64,000 bases of DNA from G965279335 sp965279285. GTDB lineage: Bacteria; Pseudomonadota; Gammaproteobacteria; DSM-16500. The notes beneath the pieces were generated by a model that was given only the letters and a program-made list of their open reading frames with translations, ran no database searches and was not told the origin of the DNA. The position numbers and the translations under genes were made by a program. Positions 18,091 to 24,810 of the stretch are shown piece by piece (positions within the stretch are counted from its first letter, which is position 1; each line of letters starts with the position of its first letter). The DNA is taken from the NCBI GenBank assembly GCA_965279285.1, contig OZ257148.1, positions 1,860,001 to 1,924,000 on the forward strand, read 5' to 3'.

Positions 18091-18747
18091 TTACGGATGA
18101 ACCACGATATCATCTTCCATATAAATCTCACAGGGATCAGTGCTATATTTTTCACAAAAAGTTAAAGCATCTTTTTTAGCGACATCAATAGAAGACGCCG
18201 TGGTTTGATAACCATAAGCTCCCAATGCCGAAACAGCGAAAGCTTTATGTTGCGCAGCATTTAAAAAAATAACAAAATCTTTTTTACCCTGTGCTGATAG
18301 CTGAGCCGGAGCATTCGGCACTAATGCAAGTGAAATTTTAAATTCATCTAAACAACTTTTCACTACATGCCAATCTTGGCTCTCATTAGAGTTAAAAGGT
18401 AAATCTTTACTACGCGAACAATTGTTCATGCACACACTGTATTTTTGATTTGCATCACCGGGGGCTTGAAAAATTTCTGTCTCAGATCCTGTGTTTAATT
18501 CCACACTTTCTCCTTCACCACCTACTCCTGAACATGTTTTACCATCGGGTGAAAAACATAAACCACCGATAACACCTACCACACCGTCTTTTATTTTTGA
18601 TTTTTCACCTATCCAATCCACTTTTATTTTGGTTTGACCATTAATAGCTGGCAATCCCATCTCTTCAAAAGTGCTAGGACAAGTTGCGTAAGTAATTCCA
18701 ATCAATAAATTAAATAGTATAAAAATAATCGCATTTGTTTTATTCAT
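18091..18747 (-). CDS. Secreted cysteine-rich protein, possibly DUF4189-like C-terminus
   Basis: 218 residues with an N-terminal signal peptide (NAIIFILFNLLIGITYA, cleavage about residue 21) and eight or so cysteines, consistent with periplasmic disulfides. The C-terminal 50 residues (FAVSALGAYGYQTTASS...AKKDALTFCEKY...CEIYMEDD) have the spacing of DUF4189-type repeats, in which an Ala-rich helix precedes two cysteines. This is a weak resemblance. The N-terminal part (WIGEKSKIKDGVVGVIGG) is not recognised. The gene is monocistronic between two family A repeats. Confidence 0.6.
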   Translation of the reverse strand: MNKTNAIIFILFNLLIGITYATCPSTFEEMGLPAINGQTKIKVDWIGEKSKIKDGVVGVIGGLCFSPDGKTCSGVGGEGESVELNTGSETEIFQAPGDANQKYSVCMNNCSRSKDLPFNSNESQDWHVVKSCLDEFKISLALVPNAPAQLSAQGKKDFVIFLNAAQHKAFAVSALGAYGYQTTASSIDVAKKDALTFCEKYSTDPCEIYMEDDIVVHP

Positions 18748-18788
18748 GGTTAAACTCCTTTTTAGCGTTTTTTATTCAGGCGCTTTTG

Positions 18789-18937
18789 TAACTATTCGAT
18801 AGTTAGAGAGCTTGGTGGGCACGCTGCGCTTTGCCCACCCTACGAAATCTTGTCATGCCAGCGTGCTTCTAGCTGGCATCTAGTAGAGTGGGCAAAGCGC
18901 AGCGTGCCCACCAAACTCTCTAGCGGCTGAGTAGCTA
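18789..18937. repeat. Family A repeat with inner core in reverse orientation
   Basis: Begins TAACTATTCGATAG and ends GGCTGAGTAGCTA, with TA at both outer edges. The core is read in reverse (CGAAATCTTGTCATGCCAGC...). The right edge overlaps the stop codon of the next gene (TAG at 18935-18937 on the minus strand). Confidence 0.92.
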
Positions 18938-19525
18938 CGCACTTTTTAAAAAAGCCACTTCATCAGTTGTTGACTTCCGTCCTAACAAAATATTTCGTTG
19001 TGGAAACCGACCGAATTCTTTAATTACTCGAAAGTGCGCATAAGCATAAGCAAGAAATAGTTGATAGACTTGCGTCGTTTCTGTCATCGACAAGGAAACT
19101 AAGGTTTGAAAAAGTTGAATAGATTGATCTTGTATTACTGAATTTTCTGCATGTACGAGCGGCATATAAAAAAAGACTCGCTCAATTAAGGTAAGAGATT
19201 GATCCATTTGTTGCTTTAAGCCTTCGAGACAAAGTGTTTGAGCTTGCTCATCATAAGCAAAAGCTTTATCTGAATCTCGATGTAAACTTCGCGTAAATTG
19301 ATCTAATAAAATAATTAATGCCAGCCGGCCTCGTGGTGAAGATGTCCAATTTTTTAAATTACCTTGAACAGCAGCTTCATAATCTTTACTAAAATTTTTG
19401 ATCATCAAATTTTTTAGCTCAGGATTTTCTCCAAACCAAAGATTGGTTCGATCGCTCGTTGGTAAATCAGCATGTCCTAAATCACCAAACCAAAAACCAA
19501 GAATTTCATGCGCTCGATCAGGCAT
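18935..19525 (-). CDS. DUF924 family protein
   Basis: 196 residues, nearly all alpha-helical, starting ILGFWFGDLGHADLPTSDRTNLWFG. The family hallmarks ILGFWFG, a central GRLALIILLDQFTRSLHR and the C-terminal HFRVIKEFGRFPQRN are all present. DUF924 proteins are TPR-like and their function is unknown. ATG start at 19523-19525. The stop codon is TAG, supplied by the end of the adjacent repeat. Confidence 0.85.
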   Translation of the reverse strand: MPDRAHEILGFWFGDLGHADLPTSDRTNLWFGENPELKNLMIKNFSKDYEAAVQGNLKNWTSSPRGRLALIILLDQFTRSLHRDSDKAFAYDEQAQTLCLEGLKQQMDQSLTLIERVFFYMPLVHAENSVIQDQSIQLFQTLVSLSMTETTQVYQLFLAYAYAHFRVIKEFGRFPQRNILLGRKSTTDEVAFLKSA

Positions 19526-19573
19526 AGGTACCCCCTATCCTTATAAGAATATCACAAAAAAGAACTGAATAAT

Positions 19574-20053
19574 TTATTCTTCAATCAAAATACGTGTGCC
19601 AACAGGTATCTTGTTGAATAATTCAATAATTTCTGTGTTTCTCATTCTGATACAACCCTTAGAGCCTGGAATACCCATAGGAACATTATCGGGTGTGCCA
19701 TGAATATAAATGTAGCGACGCATGGTATCTACATTTCCTAACCTATTTTTTCCAGGTTCTATTCCACTTAACCATAAAATACGTGTTAAAATCCAATCAC
19801 GATTAGGAAAACTTTCTTTCAATTGCGGACTAAAAATTTCACCTGTGGACCTGCGCCCCACAAAAACCCTATTTTCAGGCTCATTAGCACCTATTTTTGC
19901 TCTAATGATATGCCAACCACGGGGAGTTTTTTCACTGCCTGCAATTTCGCCAGCTCCATTTTTTCCAGATGAAATAGAATATTCCTTGATTAAAACAGAG
20001 TCTGCAAATAGCTGCATTAATTGAGTACTGATTTTAACTTTTAATGTAATCAC
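19574..20053 (-). CDS. L,D-transpeptidase (YkuD domain), no signal peptide
   Basis: 159-residue YkuD-fold protein. The catalytic motif is complete: H118 (IHGT), then GSKGCIRM with S131, C134 and R136. The family cross-links or modifies peptidoglycan using an active-site cysteine. Unusually, no signal peptide is seen; the N-terminus MITLKVKISTQLMQLF goes straight into the domain. The start is GTG at 20051-20053, overlapping the stop of the upstream arginase-fold gene, so translation is coupled. Location and substrate are open. Confidence 0.82.
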   Translation of the reverse strand: MITLKVKISTQLMQLFADSVLIKEYSISSGKNGAGEIAGSEKTPRGWHIIRAKIGANEPENRVFVGRRSTGEIFSPQLKESFPNRDWILTRILWLSGIEPGKNRLGNVDTMRRYIYIHGTPDNVPMGIPGSKGCIRMRNTEIIELFNKIPVGTRILIEE

Positions 20054-20913
20054 ATTATTGCCCTCATTAAATTAACAATTAACTTTTCAGTCATCTGAGC
20101 TTTATCTTGGCTGGGATCAAATTCAACAATTTCCATCCCTAGGCATTGTTGATTATTTGCTAACAAAGTAAAAGCTGTTATTAATTCATTTCCCGGAATT
20201 CCATCCAATACTCTCATTGCTGTACCAGGCGCATCTTTAGGATCAATACTGTCAATATCAAGACTAATACCAAAGCCAACAGTCTTCGCAGATACAATGT
20301 GTAGTGCTTCAATCATAACTTGTTGTATGCCGCGCTTTTTAACTTCATCCATAAAAAAAATACGCACATTGAGTTTTTGTAATAGCGCAAGTTCCGCTGC
20401 TTCATAACTTCGCGCACCAATAAGACAAATATTTTGTGGTTTTAAATAAGTCTCTTCTTTATAAAGCTGGGTAAGTGATGAATCACCATAACCTAACAAA
20501 CAAGCTAAAGGCATTCCATGCAAATTACCGGTTTCTGATGTTGCGGGAGTATGGCTATCTAAATGAGCGTCTATCCAAATTAGGCCAATTGGGCCCTCAG
20601 TACGTTTTGCATGACTGACACCACTCCAAGTGCCAATGGCTGAAGTATGATCACCGCCAATAACAGTAAAAAATTTCTTTTCTTGCACTAACTTTTCAGT
20701 CAATGCAGCCAGTTCTTTGCAAAGATAATGCACAATGATTGATTTAGAAGCATGAGACATATCTGGCTCTAACATCGCCAACCAATTAAGCTTAACTTTT
20801 AAATCGTTTAAATAAGGAGAATCCTTTAAAATGCCAGGGCCAGCATGACTACCACCACTGGCAGCAGCAACATCAGAAGCATAACCAATTAATTGAATTA
20901 ATTCCCGTTGCAT
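20050..20913 (-). CDS. Arginase-family hydrolase
   Basis: 287-residue ureohydrolase fold. The binuclear manganese ligands are intact: H89 (GGDHTSAIGT), D115, H117 and D119 (WIDAHLDSH), D219 and D221 (SLDIDSIDP). Arginase splits arginine to ornithine and urea; formiminoglutamase and agmatinase relatives share this core, but LHGMPLACLLG and the overall length favour arginase. Start chosen at ATG 20911-20913, with AGGAG 9 bases upstream; a frame beginning 39 bases earlier lacks a ribosome-binding site. Overlaps the downstream L,D-transpeptidase gene by 4 bases. Confidence 0.85.
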   Translation of the reverse strand: MQRELIQLIGYASDVAAASGGSHAGPGILKDSPYLNDLKVKLNWLAMLEPDMSHASKSIIVHYLCKELAALTEKLVQEKKFFTVIGGDHTSAIGTWSGVSHAKRTEGPIGLIWIDAHLDSHTPATSETGNLHGMPLACLLGYGDSSLTQLYKEETYLKPQNICLIGARSYEAAELALLQKLNVRIFFMDEVKKRGIQQVMIEALHIVSAKTVGFGISLDIDSIDPKDAPGTAMRVLDGIPGNELITAFTLLANNQQCLGMEIVEFDPSQDKAQMTEKLIVNLMRAIM

Positions 20914-20983
20914 ATTAAATGACTCCTTGCATAATCGATCATTACCCAACATGGACGATGATCGATGTCACAACAATACTTAA

Positions 20984-21349
20984 CTATTTAATTCCTGTCA
21001 CAGAAAAATGAGCTGTCGTTGAACCCAAACCAGTTAATGTGCAATTAACTGTTGCGCCAATTGCAACTTTTAATGAAGAAATGGTATATCCGACAGGAAG
21101 GCCATTTGGTATTGCACGCGCAATATCAACACAATTAGTCACTGAAATTCCTTTGGTAGAATTAGCTAGTCGTGATTTATAATTAGCCGTATTTGCTGCG
21201 GCTAATGCTTCTGCTAAAGCTGTTGTCTCAGCTTTTTGTGCTTCTGTTTTTACATCAAAATACCTTGGTACTGCAATAATCGCTAAAACAACTAATACAG
21301 CAAAAACAATAATTAATTCTGTTAGCGTAAAGCCTGCGTTTTTTTGCAT
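20984..21349 (-). CDS. Type IV pilin-like protein
   Basis: 121 residues. The prepilin peptidase site is NAG|FTLTEL with Glu at position +5 of the mature chain, followed by a 20-residue hydrophobic helix and an Ala-rich amphipathic helix. The globular part is short and has two cysteines (TNCVD and VNCTL) likely to form the pilin D-region disulfide. It is probably a minor or major pilin, or a pseudopilin; no assembly genes are nearby. ATG at 21347-21349 has AGGAG at optimal distance; an ATG six bases earlier is too close to it. Confidence 0.85.
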   Translation of the reverse strand: MQKNAGFTLTELIIVFAVLVVLAIIAVPRYFDVKTEAQKAETTALAEALAAANTANYKSRLANSTKGISVTNCVDIARAIPNGLPVGYTISSLKVAIGATVNCTLTGLGSTTAHFSVTGIK

Positions 21350-21412
21350 TATCATAATCTCCTAATGTATAACTATTACCTAATAATAACAACTTGATGA
21401 ATTTTAGCTAGG

Positions 21413-21535
21413 TAACTATTCAGCGATCAGGGAGTTTGGTGGGCACGTTGCGCTTTGCCCACCCTACATTTTTTATAATTTATTTTGTCATTTTTTGTAG
21501 GGTGGGCAAAGCGCAGCGTGCCCACCAAACTCTTA
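21413..21535. repeat. Family A repeat, AT spacer
   Basis: Starts TAACTATTCAGCGATCAGGG. Arms run to 21467 and from 21498, with the AT-rich spacer TTTTATAATTTATTTTGTC shared with the copy at 56798. The right end is truncated after CCACCAAACTCT, where the zapE stop codon (TTA, 21533-21535) abuts. Confidence 0.9.
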
Positions 21536-22609
21536 TTCTTCCCCAGCAAAATAATCTAACGATTGCATTTCTAATAATCGAGAATTTGTACGCGTATATT
21601 CTAAAATCATATACCCTCGATTATAAATTTCTGATACTGGCTCAGCAGCAGAAATAACTAATTTAACATTGGCATCATAAAACACGTCAACTAAACTAAT
21701 AAATAAACAAATCATGTCTTTTGCATTGGGCTCAATAACAGGAATATCGCTAATAAAAACGGTTTTATATATTTTTGCAATCGCAAGATAATCTTTTTGA
21801 CTGCGAGGAACTGAACAAATATCCTTAAACTTAAACCAAATAATTTGTGCTGTACGTTTGTAAATAGGAATTAAACGATCACATATTTCAACCGGATCTT
21901 CGATAATTTCAGCATTTTCTGCTAAAACACTAAATGTTTTTTCCATTTTTTTTTGGTTAGCTTCATTTAACGGGGTATAAAATACTCCGGCTTCTTTTAA
22001 ATGACGCAAACGATAATCGATTATCGTTGGAATATGTAAAACATGCGTATTTTTTTTAAATAACTCAATTGCAGGTAAAAACTGTGATCGTTGTAATCCG
22101 TGTTTATATAAATCATCGGGAGGTACATTAGACGTACAAACTAGACAAACTCCTCGCGCAAATAAAGCGCGAAATAATCGACCTAACAACATTGCATCGG
22201 TAATATCAGAAACAAAAAGCTCATCAAAACACAGGACTAAGCTGGTTTTAGCAATTTCTTCCGCCACTAGCTCTAATGGGTCAGAGTGACCTTGAAACTT
22301 GGCTAAATCAGTATGAACCAACTGCATAAATTGATGAAAATGCATGCGCATTTTATTTTCAATAGGCAAGCATTGAAAAAAACAATCCATCAGCAGAGTC
22401 TTACCAATACCTACCCCACCCCATAAATAAATACCTGTTATTAATTTTGGTTTATATAACCAAGAAAACAAGCCCTTAGACCGATGCTGACTTTCCTTAA
22501 TTATGGCTAAAAAAACCTGCTGTAACGCTTCAAGCGCCACGATTTGCTGAGGATCATGGGAAATCACCCCGCGTGCACACTGCTGCTGATAGTAATCTAA
22601 AGGCGTCAT
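21533..22609 (-). CDS. zapE: Cell division protein ZapE (AFG1-like ATPase)
   Basis: 358-residue AAA+-type P-loop ATPase. Walker A is GGVGIGKT (64-71), and Walker B is LVLCFDEL around residues 140-147, followed by the AFG1 hallmark VSDITDAMLLGRLF. In E. coli ZapE binds FtsZ and is needed under certain stress conditions; the mitochondrial relative AFG1 aids protein turnover. Start at ATG 22607-22609 (MTPLDYYQQQ) is where family homology begins; 14 extra codons lie upstream. Divergent from the SEC-C gene. Confidence 0.92.
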   Translation of the reverse strand: MTPLDYYQQQCARGVISHDPQQIVALEALQQVFLAIIKESQHRSKGLFSWLYKPKLITGIYLWGGVGIGKTLLMDCFFQCLPIENKMRMHFHQFMQLVHTDLAKFQGHSDPLELVAEEIAKTSLVLCFDELFVSDITDAMLLGRLFRALFARGVCLVCTSNVPPDDLYKHGLQRSQFLPAIELFKKNTHVLHIPTIIDYRLRHLKEAGVFYTPLNEANQKKMEKTFSVLAENAEIIEDPVEICDRLIPIYKRTAQIIWFKFKDICSVPRSQKDYLAIAKIYKTVFISDIPVIEPNAKDMICLFISLVDVFYDANVKLVISAAEPVSEIYNRGYMILEYTRTNSRLLEMQSLDYFAGEE

Positions 22610-22678
22610 TGATAACTCATCGCTACATAATATTGATATGATATACTGCACACCCTTTTTTAAAAATAGGTATTTATT

Positions 22679-23128
22679 ATGGAGCTATGTCCGTGTGGAT
22701 CAAATAATCAGTATGTTGAATGCTGTGAGCCATTTATCCGTGGTGAAAAAAAGCCAAAAACACCCGAAGAACTGATGCGATCACGTTATTCTGCCTATAA
22801 TAAAATGCATCTCGATTATATCGCTCAGACTATGCGCGGACCCGCTGCAAGTGACTTTGATCCAAACCATGCTGAACACTGGAGTAGCCAAATAAAATGG
22901 CTGGGATTACAGGTTATTCGCTCTGAATCAGATGGAAAACAAGGAACAGTCGAATTTATTATTCATTACTCACATAATAACAATAAAGATGTGATGTATG
23001 AAATTAGTGAGTTTATTTGTGATAATGGCACGTGGTTTTATATCGATGGCGCTACACCAAAAATTGGCCGAAATGATACCTGCCCCTGTGGTTCTAAGAA
23101 GAAGTACAAAAAATGTTGTGGGGCCTAA
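22679..23128 (+). CDS. ychJ: YchJ-type SEC-C motif protein (UPF0225)
   Basis: 149 residues with a zinc-binding SEC-C motif at each end: CPCGSNNQYVECC (4-16) and CPCGSKKKYKKCC at the C-terminus. An NTF2-like domain sits between them (RSRYSAYNKMHLDYIAQTM). This is the domain order of YchJ/UPF0225 proteins, whose function is not established; the SEC-C motif resembles the SecB-binding tail of SecA. The ATG has AGG 8 bases upstream. Confidence 0.9.
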   Translation: MELCPCGSNNQYVECCEPFIRGEKKPKTPEELMRSRYSAYNKMHLDYIAQTMRGPAASDFDPNHAEHWSSQIKWLGLQVIRSESDGKQGTVEFIIHYSHNNNKDVMYEISEFICDNGTWFYIDGATPKIGRNDTCPCGSKKKYKKCCGA

Positions 23129-23160
23129 AACCTCATTCCCGCTTTCGCGGGGATGATGAG
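23128..23160. other. GC-rich hairpin downstream of ychJ
   Basis: CATTCCCGC-tttc-GCGGGGATG forms a stem of about 9 bp just after the ychJ stop. No T-tract follows on either strand, so it is more likely a small dispersed palindrome than an intrinsic terminator. Confidence 0.4.
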
Positions 23161-23188
23161 AAGCGCGTTGGCAATAATAGGTGACTAA

Positions 23189-23446
23189 TTAATAGTCATC
23201 ATCGCCTGTCGCTGTATCAGCAGTAATGTCATCATTACTACTGCCTAATTCAGACGGTACCATAGGGCTAACTGTGTTTGAGCTTAAATCCATACCTGAA
23301 GCGCCAGCATTGGTAGCATTTCCAGAAATAGCGCCGATATTTTCTTGTGGTGCTGCCGCTTTACTTTCATCAGCAGGCTCAGCATAACTCAATGAAGATG
23401 CTACTAATGCTGACATTGCGATAATAATCCAATTTTTTACTTTCAT
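23189..23446 (-). CDS. Small secreted acidic protein of unknown function
   Basis: 85 residues. A clear signal peptide (KNWIIIAMSALVASSLSYA, cleavage after residue 22) is followed by a 63-residue low-complexity chain rich in Ala, Ser, Asn and Gly that ends in an acidic tail (ITADTATGDDDY). No cysteines and no recognised family. GGAGA lies about 8 bases before the ATG (AGGAGAAAGTT upstream on the minus strand). It could be a periplasmic or surface peptide; the sequence allows no more. Confidence 0.6.
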   Translation of the reverse strand: MKVKNWIIIAMSALVASSLSYAEPADESKAAAPQENIGAISGNATNAGASGMDLSSNTVSPMVPSELGSSNDDITADTATGDDDY

Positions 23447-23489
23447 AACTTTCTCCTAAAGTGATCTAAGTTGTTAATCTAATACTAAT

Positions 23490-24422
23490 TCAAAGTTTTA
23501 GCCAATCTTTCTTCAGCAAAAAATCAGTATATAATTTGTCTTCTGCGCTCCCTGGCTCAGGATGCCAATTATACTTCCAATGCACAACTGCGGGAAGAGA
23601 CATTAATATTGACTCAACTCGTCCTTTTGATTGTAGGCCAAATAATGTACCCCGATCATAGAGCAAATTAAACTCCACATAACGTCCACGCCGATAACAC
23701 TGAAAATCACGCTCGCGTTGACCATAAGAAACTTTTTTGCGTTCATTAATAATAGGTTGATACGCTTTGACATAATGATCACCAACACTGCGCAAAAAAG
23801 CAAATGATGACTCAAAACCCCAAGCATTTAAATCATCAAAAAACAAACCGCCAATGCCACGAGGTTCGGCTCTATGCGGCAAATAAAAATAGTCATCACA
23901 TCCTTGTTTAAATTTAGCATAGACCTCAGAACCGAAAGGATCACACGCATTTTTTGCCATGGTATGCCAATGAATACAATCTTTTTCAAAACCATAATAG
24001 GGCGTTAAATCAAATCCACCACCAAACCACCAGTGTGCAGCACCCTCTTTCTTTTCTACCACAATAAAACGAATATTAGCATGGCAAGTTGGCGCATAAG
24101 GATTTGTTGGATGGACAACGAGAGAAAGACCTAATGCTTGAAAAGGACAATTCGCTAATTCAGGACGACTGACTGTCGCCGCGCTTGGTAAAGAATGGCC
24201 AAAAACATGTGAAAAATTGACTCCGGCTTTTTCAATCACTGCGCCATCTGTTAAGATTCGCGTTATTCCACCACCACCGTCACCATGTTGCCATACATCT
24301 TCGCTAAATTTTTCATTCGTGCCTTCTTGCTCTAAAAAATTACAAATCTGATTTTGCAAATTCAGCAAATATGTTTTTACTCGTTGTATTGAAACAGGAA
24401 GATTAATTTGTTCTAGCTGCAT
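23490..24422 (-). CDS. hemF: Oxygen-dependent coproporphyrinogen III oxidase
   Basis: 310-residue cytoplasmic enzyme that converts coproporphyrinogen III to protoporphyrinogen IX with O2 in heme synthesis. Family motifs are visible: the PFQALGLSLVVHP strand, HANIRF, WWFGGGFDLTPYYGF (about 140-155), PHRAEPRGIGGLFFDDL and GRYVEFNLLYDRGT. Length is standard. The start ATG (24420-24422) is only 18 bases from a family A repeat, which therefore sits in its promoter region. Confidence 0.95.
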   Translation of the reverse strand: MQLEQINLPVSIQRVKTYLLNLQNQICNFLEQEGTNEKFSEDVWQHGDGGGGITRILTDGAVIEKAGVNFSHVFGHSLPSAATVSRPELANCPFQALGLSLVVHPTNPYAPTCHANIRFIVVEKKEGAAHWWFGGGFDLTPYYGFEKDCIHWHTMAKNACDPFGSEVYAKFKQGCDDYFYLPHRAEPRGIGGLFFDDLNAWGFESSFAFLRSVGDHYVKAYQPIINERKKVSYGQRERDFQCYRRGRYVEFNLLYDRGTLFGLQSKGRVESILMSLPAVVHWKYNWHPEPGSAEDKLYTDFLLKKDWLKL

Positions 24423-24439
24423 AAAATAAAATATTACCT

Positions 24440-24540
24440 ATTGGTGGGCACGCTGCGCTTTGCCCACCCTACAAAAATAAATTATAAAAAACGTAGGGTG
24501 GGCAAAGCGCAGCGTGCCCACCAAACTGCTGAATAGTTAC
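24440..24540. repeat. Family A repeat, short AT spacer, left end truncated
   Basis: Arms from TTGGTGGGC (24441) to CCCTAC and from GTAGGG (24493) to CCACCAAAC, with a 20-nt AT spacer. The right terminus GCTGAATAGTTAC is complete; the left ends abruptly near TATTGG. It lies directly upstream of hemF. Confidence 0.9.
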
Positions 24541-24614
24541 AAAATTTTAGCAAATTCACAATTGCAGTCCTCATCATACCGCTATTTAACATAGATGTTA
24601 ATGTTAAAAATGCG

Positions 24615-24620
24615 TATAAT
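24615..24620 (+). promoter_or_regulatory. Possible -10 element for acnA
   Basis: Perfect TATAAT upstream of acnA, without a convincing -35 (best hexamer at 17-bp spacing is TAGATG). If used, the transcript would carry the whole family B palindrome in a leader of about 190 nt. Confidence 0.3.
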
Positions 24621-24632
24621 CATCTTATTTGA

Positions 24633-24782
24633 TAACTATTTAGTAATTAGGTAACGCGTGAGCGCATGACTTAAAATTAAGCGACTTGCTTGCCATGGAT
24701 GGCAAGCCTAAAACAGGGATGTTTCGCTTGGAGCGGCATTTTAAGTCATACGCTCACGCGTTACCTAATTGCTAAATAATCA
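24633..24782. repeat. Family B palindromic repeat
   Basis: Inverted repeat with arms TAACTATTTAGTAATTAGG, TAACGCGTGAGCGCATGAC and TTAAAAT facing their inverse. The 60-nt centre contains AAGCGACTTGCTTGCCATGG, GGCAAGCCTAAAACAGGG and ATGTTTCGCTTGGAGCGGC. The copy at 45259 carries the same centre in inverse orientation. The outer motif TAACTATTTAG is shared with family A. Lies between the acnA -10 and its start codon. Confidence 0.92.
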
Positions 24783-24810
24783 TTTTATTCATTGCTTTTG
24801 GGAGACAAGA

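Noticed and set aside
24769..24810. Upstream in-frame start for acnA
   Set aside because: It lies in the family B repeat and lacks a ribosome-binding site, whereas ATG 24811 has GGGAGA.
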